Below are positions 1 through 8,291 of a stretch of DNA of 37,083 nucleotides, piece by piece. The position numbers were made by a program, and so were the translations under genes. The notes under the pieces were generated by a model. It saw only the letters and a program-made list of their open reading frames with translations. It made no database searches and was not told where the DNA came from. Origin of the DNA: Amycolatopsis anabasis (lineage in GTDB: Bacteria > Actinomycetota > Actinomycetes > Mycobacteriales > Pseudonocardiaceae); contig NZ_VTHK01000075.1 of NCBI RefSeq assembly GCF_009765355.1, positions 1 through 37,083 on the forward strand. The letters run 5' to 3'. Each line of letters begins with the position of its first letter. The stretch's first letter is position 1.

Positions 1-223
1 TGACAAGCCTGGTCGCCTGACCCCAGTAACGAGTCTCTACCGAACCCGGGGCGGTTCAGGATCCCCGCCCGCGGCGAGTCTCTCGTTCTGGCCGCGTGTG
101 TTCCCCGTTCCGGTACCCGGAGGACACCAATGCGGCTTTCGGGGCGTTGCAGGTACCGAACGCCGCATTGGGTACCTCCGAACACCACCACCCGCGCGGT
201 GTCGCACTAAGTGGCCCGAACAC
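1..223. repeat. Repeat island 1 (intergenic)
   Basis: No gene is seen here. The segment lies downstream of the minus-strand WYL regulator, and its left boundary is outside the window. It holds a GTGTTCCCCGTTCCGGTAC unit near 96-116, related to the 22-bp units of the other islands, and a long hairpin at 127-171. The short open frames here have no family resemblance and coincide with the repeats, so they are left out. Confidence 0.7.
127..171. terminator. Long stem-loop, possible bidirectional terminator
   Basis: The left arm CCAATGCGGC (127-136) is exactly complementary to GCCGCATTGG (162-171). The stem continues inward through TTTCGG on the left and CCGAAC on the right with one mismatch. The same element recurs at 15181-15225 and 33589-33666. 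It lies just past the stop codon of the WYL regulator. There is no clear U-tract, so a terminator role rests on position and stem strength only. Confidence 0.45.
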
Positions 224-1174
224 TCACGACCCCGAGAGCAGGGCGCCGAATCGTTGGCACGCCGCCCGGAATTCGGCGGGTTCGTGGATGGTGAAGGCGG
301 CGTCGAGGAAGGCGAGGTGCAGCAGCAGCCACTGCCAGGTGTCGAGCATGAGGACGGCACGCGTGCTGTCCTGGGCGAGCGGGGTGAGTTCGACGTCCTG
401 GTGCTTGAAGGCGTCCGTCACCGCGGTCATCGGGGCGTCGATGGTCACGACGACGCGCTGCTTGTGCTTGTCGAGGCCCTGGCGGAGGTAGTCGATGCCG
501 GTGTCGGCGGGCAGCGGGCGGGGTGCGAAGGTTTCGCCCCGCTGGTGGAGGTTGGCGACGCGGTCGGTGCGGAAGACGCGCCAGGCGCGCTTGCCGGTGT
601 CCCAGGCGAGCAGGTACCAGCGCAGCAGCTGGTGGATCTGGCGGTGGGGCTCGACCTGGCGCGCGGTCGTGGCCCCCTTCGCGCTGGTGTAGTCGAAGGT
701 CACCAGGCGCCGGTGGTGGATCGCGTCGGCGAGCGTGCTCAAGGTCTCGGCGCTGGTGCTGGGGGCCGGGTTCCGGCCGGTTTCCAGGCTGGCGCGCAAC
801 GCCGCCGCTCGCGGCCGGAGGCGCTTGGGCAGGTACTGGTCCACCTTGCCGTAGGCGCGGATCGCGGCATCGTCGAGGCTTCCCGCGCTGGCGCTTCCGG
901 TCGAGGCGAGGGTGGCCAGGCCCAGGAGGGTCGCGATGGCCTCGTCGTCCTCCAGGAGGAGCGGGGGCATGGCGCTCCCGGCGGAGAGCCGGTAGTAGCC
1001 GCCTGGACCCGGCTGGGTCTCCACGGGATAGCCGTAGCCGCGGAGCCGATCGACGTCCCGTCGCAGCGTGCGCGGGCTGACGTCGAGGCGGGTCGCGAGC
1101 TCGTCGCCGGTGAACGCCCTCCCGGTCTGCAGCGCCGCCAGCAGGGCGAGGACTCGTTGCGTGACGTCGGTCAT
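224..1174 (-). CDS. WYL-domain transcriptional regulator (HTH-WYL)
   Basis: 316-residue DNA-binding regulator of the YafY/PafBC type. The N-terminal HTH (about residues 1-55) reads RVLALLAAL...GDELATRLDVSPRTLRRDVDRL. It is followed by a WYL domain (about 130-210) containing RWYLLAWD and the downstream WRVFRTDRV strand typical of this family. WYL domains bind small ligands or nucleic acids and often control DNA-damage or stress genes. The start chosen is ATG 1174 (MTDVTQ), where homologues usually begin. An upstream in-frame ATG would run into the divergent gene. It is divergent from the UvrA-like gene, with about 60 bp between starts, so it most likely controls that gene and itself. The ligand is unknown. 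Confidence 0.9.
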   Translation of the reverse strand: MTDVTQRVLALLAALQTGRAFTGDELATRLDVSPRTLRRDVDRLRGYGYPVETQPGPGGYYRLSAGSAMPPLLLEDDEAIATLLGLATLASTGSASAGSLDDAAIRAYGKVDQYLPKRLRPRAAALRASLETGRNPAPSTSAETLSTLADAIHHRRLVTFDYTSAKGATTARQVEPHRQIHQLLRWYLLAWDTGKRAWRVFRTDRVANLHQRGETFAPRPLPADTGIDYLRQGLDKHKQRVVVTIDAPMTAVTDAFKHQDVELTPLAQDSTRAVLMLDTWQWLLLHLAFLDAAFTIHEPAEFRAACQRFGALLSGS

Positions 1175-1235
1175 GAACGCATTGTCGCCGAAATCGCGGA
1201 CATTTTCTGACCACATCTGATCGTAGTGTCGTGCC

Positions 1236-3539
1236 ATGGCGCAGCGTTCGATCCGGATCCGGGAAGCCCGGACCAACAACCTGAAGTCCCTCGACCTCGA
1301 CGTGCCCCGCGGACGGGTGGTGGTGTTCGTGGGCTTGTCCGGTTCGGGCAAGTCGTCGCTGGTGTTCGACACGATCGCCGCCGAGGCCGGTTACCAGCTC
1401 AACGAGACGTTCTCGCCGTTCATCCGGAACCGGCTGCCGAAGTGGGCCCGGCCCGAGGTCGGCCAGATCGACGGGCTCTCCCCGGTGGTGGTCATCGACC
1501 AGCGACGCATCGGCGGAAACGCCCGGTCCACGGTCGGCACGATCACGGACGCGTGGACCTACCTCAGGCTCCTGTTCTCCCGCGTGAGCACGCCGCACGT
1601 CGGCGAGTCGAACCACTTCTCCTTCAACGATCCCGCCGGTATGTGCCCCACCTGCTCCGGCCTCGGTGAGCGCGTCGTCAGCGCGGTCGACCGCTTCTTC
1701 GACCCGGACAGGTCGCTGCGGGACGGCGCCATCCTGCTGCCCGGGTTCGGCAACGGGGGTTACTGGTACTCCCAGTACGCCGATATCGGCACCTTCGACG
1801 TCGACACCCCCTTGCGCGACTGGACCCGAGCCGAGCGGGACGCGCTCCTGTTCGGTGGCGAGCACGCCGCACGCCTGGGCGCCAAGCTCCCGAAGGACTA
1901 CGAAGGCATCGTCGAGCGGTTCGAACGGATCTACCTGCACACCTCGGACAACCTGTCCGACCGCAAGAAGGAAACCCTCGCCCGGTTCACCCGCTCCGAC
2001 GTGTGCCCGGACTGCCACGGCGATCGGCTCAACCAGGCCGGCCGGACCGCCACGGTGCTCGGCCGCACCATCGGCGAAATGGCGCGAATGGAAATCAGCG
2101 AGCTCGCCGAACTGGTGACGAAGGTGACCGAGGCGGCGGTGCAGCCGGTCGTGGCCGCGCTGAAGGACAGGCTGGACGCCATGGTCACCATCGGGCTCGG
2201 ATACCTCCACCTCGGCCGCGCCACCACGACCCTGTCCGGTGGCGAATCGCAGCGGATCAAGACCGTCAAGCACCTGGGCAGCAGCCTGATCGAGATGCTC
2301 TACGTCTTCGACGAACCCACCGTCGGCCTCCACCCGCACGACGTCTCCGCTCTGACGACCCTGCTCAAGCAGTTGCGGGACAAGGGAAACAGCGTCCTGG
2401 TCGTCGAGCACGACCCGGAGGTCATGGCCATCGCCGACCAGATCGTCGAGGTCGGACCGGGCGCCGGTGACCAGGGCGGCACACTCGTCTTCCACGGCAC
2501 CTTCGCCGAACTCCACCAAGCCCGCACGCCCACCGCGGCCGCGCTGTCGCGGCAACCGCCCGGCAAGGAACACCCACGAACACCGCGCGGCTTCATCACG
2601 GTCGCGGGCGCCACCCGCAACAACCTCCAGAACGTGACCGCCGAAATACCGGCGGCGGTCCTGACCGTGCTCACCGGCGTGGCCGGCTCGGGGAAGTCCA
2701 GCCTCGCCACCGAACTCGTCGCCCAGCACGACGCCGTCGTGATCGACCAGAAACCCGTCAGCACCAACCGCCGCTCGACCCCCATCACCTACACCGGCAT
2801 CGCCACTCCCATCCGGAAACTGTTCGCACGCCACAACAACGTCCCCGCGAGCCTGTTCAGCGCCAACTCCGAGGGCGCCTGCCCCGACTGCCAGGGCCTC
2901 GGCGTCATCTACACCGACCTCGCCTTCCTGGACGGCCAGGAGACGGTCTGCCAGACCTGTCAAGGACGGCGGTTCACCCCCGATGTCCTGCGCCACAAGG
3001 TCGACGGACTCTCCATCGCCGACGTCGACGACCTCACCATCACCGAAGCCATCGACCGGCTGCCCGATCCGGCGATCACCAAGGCCCTCCGCCACCTCGG
3101 CCAGGTCGGCCTCGGCTACCTGCGCCTCGGCCAGCCGCTGACCACCCTCTCCGGCGGCGAGTGCCAACGCGTCAAGATCGCCAAGGAACTCCGCGACACC
3201 ACCGGCCCGACGCTCTACGTCCTGGACGAACCCACCACCGGACTCCACCTCCGCGACATCGACACCCTGCTGGGTGTCCTCGACAACCTCGTGGAACACG
3301 GCCACACGGTCGTCGTCATCGAACACAACCTGCACGTCATCCGGCAAGCCGACTGGCTCATCGACCTCGGCCCGGGCCCCGGGAAGCACGGCGGGCGGAT
3401 CCTCTACCAAGGCCCCGTCGCGGACATCACCGGCACCGCCACCGCACAAGCCCTGCGCGGCGTCAGGTCCGCTGATCCCGGCGCGGCGCCGACAGCAAGC
3501 AGCGAGCGTGCTCGGCCCACGGGGCCCCGATGCCGGTGA
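1236..3539 (+). CDS. UvrA-like ABC ATPase lacking the UvrB-binding domain
   Basis: 767-residue tandem ABC ATPase of the UvrA family. Walker A motifs are GLSGSGKS (33-40) and GVAGSGKSS. Each half carries an LSGGE signature followed by a DEPT Walker B, and CxxC zinc-module halves are present (CPTC...CPDC; CPDC...CQTC). Canonical UvrA is about 950 residues. Here the sequence goes directly from the signature-I segment (TVGTITDAWTYLRLLFSR) into the first zinc module, so the region that contacts UvrB is absent. This is the architecture of UvrA2/DrrC-type proteins linked to drug self-resistance or damage tolerance, not of the excision-repair UvrA. The C-terminal 25 or so residues look unconserved and overlap the convergent regulator gene by 77 bp. 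The divergent WYL gene is the likely regulator. Confidence 0.88.
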   Translation: MAQRSIRIREARTNNLKSLDLDVPRGRVVVFVGLSGSGKSSLVFDTIAAEAGYQLNETFSPFIRNRLPKWARPEVGQIDGLSPVVVIDQRRIGGNARSTVGTITDAWTYLRLLFSRVSTPHVGESNHFSFNDPAGMCPTCSGLGERVVSAVDRFFDPDRSLRDGAILLPGFGNGGYWYSQYADIGTFDVDTPLRDWTRAERDALLFGGEHAARLGAKLPKDYEGIVERFERIYLHTSDNLSDRKKETLARFTRSDVCPDCHGDRLNQAGRTATVLGRTIGEMARMEISELAELVTKVTEAAVQPVVAALKDRLDAMVTIGLGYLHLGRATTTLSGGESQRIKTVKHLGSSLIEMLYVFDEPTVGLHPHDVSALTTLLKQLRDKGNSVLVVEHDPEVMAIADQIVEVGPGAGDQGGTLVFHGTFAELHQARTPTAAALSRQPPGKEHPRTPRGFITVAGATRNNLQNVTAEIPAAVLTVLTGVAGSGKSSLATELVAQHDAVVIDQKPVSTNRRSTPITYTGIATPIRKLFARHNNVPASLFSANSEGACPDCQGLGVIYTDLAFLDGQETVCQTCQGRRFTPDVLRHKVDGLSIADVDDLTITEAIDRLPDPAITKALRHLGQVGLGYLRLGQPLTTLSGGECQRVKIAKELRDTTGPTLYVLDEPTTGLHLRDIDTLLGVLDNLVEHGHTVVVIEHNLHVIRQADWLIDLGPGPGKHGGRILYQGPVADITGTATAQALRGVRSADPGAAPTASSERARPTGPRCR

Positions 3540-6500
3540 ACAGGGTGAGCGCTTCCTGGTGGTGCGTTCTCGCCCGTTCGTGCCGTCCGGCGGCGTCGAG
3601 CAGGTGGGCGAGGACGAGGAGGGCGCGGGCCTGGCCGAGGAGATGCCCGGTTTCGCGGTGGAGGGCGAGCGCGTGCCCGGCGATCGCGGCCGCCGCACCG
3701 GCCCGGTCCCGTCCACATTGGATGGTGGCGACGAGGAGCCGGGCTTCGCCCGCCAGCACGCGGAATCCGGACCGCTCGGCGAATTCCGCGACACGTCCGG
3801 CTCCAGCGAGGTCGTGGCGCGCGGCGGCCAGGCCGATGGTGGCCGTGATCTCCGCGTGGCGGGAGGTGCCCCGCGCGAGATCGCGGGCCTGGCGGTACCG
3901 GATCACCGCGTCGGCATCGTGCCCCAGCCGGCGGTGCACGGTGCCGAGCAGGTTCGTCGCGTCGGTCTCGGCGGCGCGGTCGCCCGCGTCCCGGGCGAGC
4001 GCCAGGGCGGTGTGCGCCTGCTCGAGGGCCGCGGTGTAGCGGCCGGTGTCGCAGTGCACCGCCGCCAGCCCGGTATGGGTTTCCGCCTCACCGCCGCGGT
4101 TGCCGACCTCCTGGTGCAGGGCGAGCCCCTGCTCGAAATGGGCCACGGCCTCGTCGAGCCGTCCCAGGTCGTGCCAGACCGCGCCCAGATTGGTGAGGCT
4201 GACCGCCTCACCCTGGCGGGACTCAAGTTTGCGGTTGATGGCCAGCGCCTGGGTGAAGTGCTCGAGGGCCGCGCGCAGGTCTCCCCGTTGCCGGTGGACG
4301 ATGCCGAGATTGCCGAGGGTGTTGGCCTGGCCGGCCAGCCTGCCGGTGCACTGGTGGAGCGCGAGCGCGCGCCGGTGGTAGTCGACGGCCTCCGGCAGTC
4401 GCCCATCCCCCAGCTGCAGGTTGCCGAGATTGCCCAGCGCCGCCGCCTGACCGCGGGGCCAGTCGGCTCGCCGGGCGATGTCCAGCGCACGGCGGGAGAA
4501 CTCCACCGCCTGCCGGAACCGGCCCTGGCGGTAGTGGGCGTCGGCGAGGCTCAGCAGGGCGACCGTCTGGGCTTGCCGATCGGCGGCTTCCTCGGCGAGC
4601 AGGAGCCCGGTTTCGGCCACCGTTATCCAGTCCACTGTGTACATGCGCAGCCAGAAGTAGCCGCGCAGGGCATCGGCGAGCTGGGCGGCCACCGGCGGTC
4701 CGCGATCGGCCGCGCGGGCGACCGCGGCGACGAGGTTCGGCCGCTCGGTGTCCAGCCAGGCCAGCGCCTCGGTGTGGTCGTCGAAGAGATCCGGGCTGGA
4801 TCGGCGCTCGGTGTCGGACAGGGTGAGCCGGCGCATCTGCGGGTAGAGGATCGCCGCGGCCGCGTCGACGGTCCCCAGGTACCACTCGTAGAGCCGCTGG
4901 ACCGCGCCGTCGCGTTCGGGCGCGTCGTCTTCCCGCGCACCGCGCTCGCGGGCGTAAAGCCGGAGCAGATCGTGCAGCCGGTAGCGCCCCGGCGCGTGCT
5001 CGTCGACGAGGTGCCCCGCGGTGAGCTGGGCCAGCAGCGCGCCGGTGTCGCCGGCCGGGGCGCCGGCGAGGGCCGCGGCCGCCTCCACGGTGAAGTCCGG
5101 GCCGGGGTTCGAGCCGAGCAGCCGGAACAGCCGCCGCGCGTCGGCGGGCAGGGCGCGGTAGGAGAGCCCGAAGGTGGCGCGCACCGCGCTGTGCTCGTCG
5201 CCGTCGATTTCCAGGGCGCTGAGCCGGTCACCGCCGCGCAGCCGTTCGGCGTAACCGGCGATCGGCATCCTCGGCCGGACAATGAGATGTGCGGCGGCGA
5301 GGCGCAGGGCCAGGGGCAGATGAGCGCACAACCCGGCCAGTTCGGCCGCCGCCCGCGGCTCGGCGCGGACCCGCTCGGCGCCGAGCAGCCGTTCGAGCAG
5401 CGCGCGGGCTTCCCCGGTGGTGAGCACGTCCAGCTGCAGGCTCCGCGCGCCGTCGTAAGCGATCAGGCCGCCCAGCACGCTCCGGCTGGTGACCAGGACC
5501 AGGCAGCCGGGCGCGCCGGGCAGCAGGGGGCGGATCTGATCGGGATGGGACGCGTTGTCCAGCACGACCAGCACGCGCCGGTCGGCGAGCAGGCTCCGGT
5601 AGAGCGCGGCGGCCTCTTCGAGGTTCGCCGGCACCTGGTCGGCGGGCACGCCCAGCGCGCGCAGGAACCGGGCCAGCGCCTCGATCGGCCGCATTGGCGG
5701 GGCCGGGGCATAACCGTGCAGGTTCACGAACAGCTGGCCGTCGGCGAAGCGGTCCCGCAGGCGGTGTGCCCAATGCACGGCCAGCGCCGTCTTGCCGACA
5801 CCGGCCGTTCCGTCGATCGCCGAGATCACCACCGCGGCGCCGGTTTCCGCCCCCGCCGCGAGGAGATCGTCGAGCCGGTCCAGCTGGGCCTGGCGGCCGG
5901 TGAACCCGGCCACGTCGGCGGGCAGCTGCGCCGGTACGGCCGTCCCCCCGGCCACGACGACCGGACCGGAATGCGGGGACAGGGCCGCGTCGTCGTCCAG
6001 GATCGCGCGCTCGAGGGAGCGCAGCTGCGGGCCCGGTTCCAGGCCCAGTTCCGCGACGAGCACCGCCCGCCCGCGCCGATAGGTCTCCAGCGCCTCCGCG
6101 CGCCGGCCGCACCGGTAGAGCGCCAGCATCAGCGCCCCCCGCAAGCGCTCGCGCAACGGATACTCGTCCACGAGGTGGTGCAGTTCGTCGACGGTCTCGG
6201 CGTGGTGGCCGAGTTGCAACTCGGCATCCAGCCGCGCCTCCAGCGCCGACAACCGGCACTGCTCCAGCCGGGTCGCCTCCGCCGCGACGGCCGCGGTCGC
6301 CGGGACGTCCGCCAGCGCCGGTCCCCGCCAGAACGCGAGAGCCGCGCCCAGATCCCCGGACGCGGCCTCCCACCGGCCCTCGCGCGCGGCGCGCCGGCCG
6401 GATTCCGCGAGCCGCTCGAACACCGCGGAGTCGAGTTCGCCGTCCTCGAGGGCCAGCCGGTAGCCGCGGTCCTCGGTCACCAGTGCGGTGTTCGCGTTAC

Positions 6501-6723
6501 TACCGAGCAACCGGCGCAGGCGCGCCACGTACCCCTGCACGGTGTTCAGTGCCGTTCGCGGCGGCCGGTCGCCCCAGATCTCGTCCACGATCCGGTCCGC
6601 GGAGACCACCCGACCGGCTTCGACCAGCAGGATCGCGAGCACGATGCGCTGCTGCGCGGCGCGGATCGTCGACCAGTCCGCGCCATCGCGCACCTGCAAC
6701 GGTCCGAGTACCCGAAAACGCAT
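3463..6723 (-). CDS. AfsR/SARP-family regulator (BTAD, NB-ARC, TPR)
   Basis: 1086-residue multidomain activator. It has an OmpR-type winged helix at 1-95 (RFRVLGPLQV...LLVEAGRVVSADRIVDEIWG), a BTAD helical domain at about 100-245 and an NB-ARC/STAND ATPase with Walker A GTAGVGKTAL and a LVVLDNA Walker B. From about residue 640 onward there are tetratricopeptide-like repeats (for example NLGNLGIVHRQRGDLRAALEHF). AfsR-type proteins bind direct heptamer repeats spaced 11 bp and switch on antibiotic or secondary-metabolite genes after a nucleotide-dependent signal. The start ATG 6723 opens the domain exactly. No biosynthetic cluster adjoins it. The only divergent neighbour is a pseudogene preceded by three 11-bp-spaced repeats. 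It ends overlapping the UvrA-like gene. Confidence 0.93.
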   Translation of the reverse strand: MRFRVLGPLQVRDGADWSTIRAAQQRIVLAILLVEAGRVVSADRIVDEIWGDRPPRTALNTVQGYVARLRRLLGSNANTALVTEDRGYRLALEDGELDSAVFERLAESGRRAAREGRWEAASGDLGAALAFWRGPALADVPATAAVAAEATRLEQCRLSALEARLDAELQLGHHAETVDELHHLVDEYPLRERLRGALMLALYRCGRRAEALETYRRGRAVLVAELGLEPGPQLRSLERAILDDDAALSPHSGPVVVAGGTAVPAQLPADVAGFTGRQAQLDRLDDLLAAGAETGAAVVISAIDGTAGVGKTALAVHWAHRLRDRFADGQLFVNLHGYAPAPPMRPIEALARFLRALGVPADQVPANLEEAAALYRSLLADRRVLVVLDNASHPDQIRPLLPGAPGCLVLVTSRSVLGGLIAYDGARSLQLDVLTTGEARALLERLLGAERVRAEPRAAAELAGLCAHLPLALRLAAAHLIVRPRMPIAGYAERLRGGDRLSALEIDGDEHSAVRATFGLSYRALPADARRLFRLLGSNPGPDFTVEAAAALAGAPAGDTGALLAQLTAGHLVDEHAPGRYRLHDLLRLYARERGAREDDAPERDGAVQRLYEWYLGTVDAAAAILYPQMRRLTLSDTERRSSPDLFDDHTEALAWLDTERPNLVAAVARAADRGPPVAAQLADALRGYFWLRMYTVDWITVAETGLLLAEEAADRQAQTVALLSLADAHYRQGRFRQAVEFSRRALDIARRADWPRGQAAALGNLGNLQLGDGRLPEAVDYHRRALALHQCTGRLAGQANTLGNLGIVHRQRGDLRAALEHFTQALAINRKLESRQGEAVSLTNLGAVWHDLGRLDEAVAHFEQGLALHQEVGNRGGEAETHTGLAAVHCDTGRYTAALEQAHTALALARDAGDRAAETDATNLLGTVHRRLGHDADAVIRYRQARDLARGTSRHAEITATIGLAAARHDLAGAGRVAEFAERSGFRVLAGEARLLVATIQCGRDRAGAAAAIAGHALALHRETGHLLGQARALLVLAHLLDAAGRHERARTHHQEALTLFTGIGAPWAEHARCLLSAPRRDQRT

Positions 6724-7078
6724 CGGCTTCTCCGGCTACGTTTCGTCTTACCCCCAGGAAAGACGATATCGTCGCCGGTCGGCTCTCCTTACCGCCGCCA
6801 GTCGGCTGCGAATCGGGCATCCGGGGTAATACCCGGCGCTCCGATGTTTCTCGGGGGAATGCGCACGAGACCTCCACACCGAACGACGGTCCAGCCAGAA
6901 AGGTGGACCCGCGCAGGGAACGGGTCCGGCTCGAGGGTGGAACAACCCGCTGAGCCGCCGCTGAGCCGGCGCTGAGTTGGCGTGCCGTTTCATCGGGATG
7001 TCATCGGGCTCCGGGCACCGTGGGCGGTGATCGACCGGCGGCGCGCCGTCCGGGGACAGCACCGAGGAGGGCAGCCGA
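6724..7078. other. Gene-free divergent promoter region of the AfsR-like gene
   Basis: 355 bp separate the regulator start (6723) from the old start of the divergent hydrolase pseudogene (7079). I see no supportable gene. It contains the direct-repeat array at 6949-6977 and a good ribosome-binding site (GAGGAGG, near 7062-7069) in front of ATG 7079. Confidence 0.6.
6949..6981 (+). promoter_or_regulatory. Three 11-bp-spaced direct repeats, SARP-operator-like
   Basis: GCTGAG begins at 6949, 6960 and 6971, exactly 11 bp apart. Units 1 and 2 are GCTGAGCC and unit 3 is GCTGAGTT. SARP/AfsR regulators are known to bind direct heptamers with 11-bp period, the last about 8 bp before the -10 element. 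Here GTTTCAT lies at 6987-6993, which fits that spacing if transcription runs rightward. The adjacent AfsR-like gene is the obvious candidate binder (inference). Confidence 0.5.
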
Positions 7079-7459
7079 ATGGATCGCTCCGACATCACCC
7101 GCCGACGCGAGCTCCTGGACCGAGGTCATCCACCCGTTGCGGTGCCGGGGATACGACGTGCTCGCGGTGGCCAGCCCGTTGCGCGGCCTGGCCTCCGACG
7201 CGGCCTACGTCGCCAGCGTCGTGCGCGGCCTGGACGGCCCGGTGGTCCTGGCCGGGCACTCCTACGGGGGCGCGGTGATCACGAACGCCGCCCGCGACAC
7301 GGCCAACGTCCGCGGCTTGGTCTACGTCGCCGCGTTCGCCCTGGAACAGGGGAATCCCTGGCCCGGATCAGCGCGCGGTTCCCGGGCACCCGCTGGCCGA
7401 CGCCATCGTGCCCCGGCCGGATCGCCGACCTCCTGCACGCCGCCGCCCAGCGCGGGTGA
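7079..7459 (+). pseudogene. Decayed alpha/beta hydrolase
   Basis: The recognisable protein is a small alpha/beta hydrolase of the kind with ADASSWTEVI, a GHSYGGAVITNAA nucleophile elbow and VYVAAFALEQG. No single frame encodes it. ATG 7079 has a strong GAGGAGG site, but after MDRSDIT the reading passes into another frame at ADASSW, and the usual beta-strand with the HG oxyanion motif is missing. At the G-run 7349-7352 one base appears lost (EQG then ESLARISARFPG in another frame). A further loss near 7386 (HPLADAIVP frame) and a gain near 7420 follow. It ends at TGA 7459. Several independent lesions make sequencing error unlikely. It lies downstream of the SARP-like repeats. Confidence 0.8.
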
Positions 7460-7474
7460 CCGGGCGGCGAATCT

Positions 7475-8164
7475 TCACCGCGGCCCGGCGAGGCGGGTGT
7501 GGAGGTCCGGGTGGTCGCCGAGGGCCTCCTGCAGCCACTGCTCGACGAACGGGGCGAAGAAGTCGTGGGGCGCCTTCGTCCAGTCGAGGCGGCCGAGCGG
7601 TGGTTCCGGGTCGTACTCGAGGATGTACTGGGCCAGGCGCGCGTAGTCGGCGCCGGCCAGGCGGGTGAGCAGGTGCAGGGCCATGTCGATCCCGGCGGAG
7701 ACACCGGCGGCGGTGATGACCGGGCCGTCCTCCACCCAGCGCTTGCGGACCGGGGTGGCGTCGAACGCGGTCAACCGGTCCAGCATGGACCAGTGGGTGG
7801 TCGCCTGGCGCCCCTTGAGCAGATCCGCGGCGCCGAGCACCAGGGAGCCCGTGCACACCGAACCGACGACCTCCGCCCGGCCGCCGACGTCGCGCAGGTA
7901 GCCGATCAGGGTCTCGTCGGCGAGGGCCCGCAGGGTGGGCGCCCCGCCGCCGGGAACGATCACCACGGACGGGTCCGGCACTTCGGCGAAGGTGTGGCTC
8001 GCGGTGACCCGCAGCGAGGTGTCGGTCTCCCAGGTGTCGAGCCGTTCGGCGACCACCACGGTGCGGTATCCCGGCACATCGGTGAGCACCTGCAACGGCC
8101 CCACTAGATCCAAGACCGTAAGACCCGGGTAAAGAACGAACGCAATCGTTTTCTCTTCAGCCAT
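7475..8164 (-). CDS. DJ-1/PfpI family protein (isonitrile hydratase-like)
   Basis: 229-residue DJ-1/PfpI-fold enzyme without the AraC-type HTH seen in GlxA regulators. The start ATG 8164 gives MAEEKTIAFVLYPGLTVLDLVGP, the normal family N-terminus. The presumed nucleophile is Cys104 in GSVCTGSLVLGAA, followed by the ATTHW motif, and Asp19 sits in VLDLVGP. In characterised isonitrile hydratase (InhA) a matching Asp and Cys add water to an isocyanide to give an N-formamide. The sequence pattern fits that subfamily, but the substrate is unproven; amidase or chaperone roles also occur in the superfamily. It is divergent from the GT87 gene with a 127-bp spacer. Confidence 0.85.
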   Translation of the reverse strand: MAEEKTIAFVLYPGLTVLDLVGPLQVLTDVPGYRTVVVAERLDTWETDTSLRVTASHTFAEVPDPSVVIVPGGGAPTLRALADETLIGYLRDVGGRAEVVGSVCTGSLVLGAADLLKGRQATTHWSMLDRLTAFDATPVRKRWVEDGPVITAAGVSAGIDMALHLLTRLAGADYARLAQYILEYDPEPPLGRLDWTKAPHDFFAPFVEQWLQEALGDHPDLHTRLAGPR

Positions 8165-8291
8165 GCATCGCAGTCTCGCGAACGAAAACCCAGTGCTGCC
8201 AGGGGATGTCCGGAATCCTGTGAAGTACGTCCGGTGGCGGAAAGCTGACACATTCACCGATGGCGAAGGACACGATCTACCCTGTGATGCG

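Noticed and set aside
207..3794. Very long minus-strand open frame across the WYL and UvrA-like genes
   Set aside because: High GC leaves antisense frames open. The protein is low-complexity Arg/Ala/Gly/Asp and antisense to well-recognised ABC ATPase motifs.
3274..6975. Plus-strand 1233-residue open frame opposite the AfsR-like gene
   Set aside because: It is antisense to clear BTAD, NB-ARC and TPR domains, has no recognisable motif and has the composition expected of a GC-driven shadow.
7475..8164. GlxA/AraC-type transcriptional regulator
   Set aside because: The protein ends after the DJ-1/PfpI domain at 229 residues; no AraC HTH follows.
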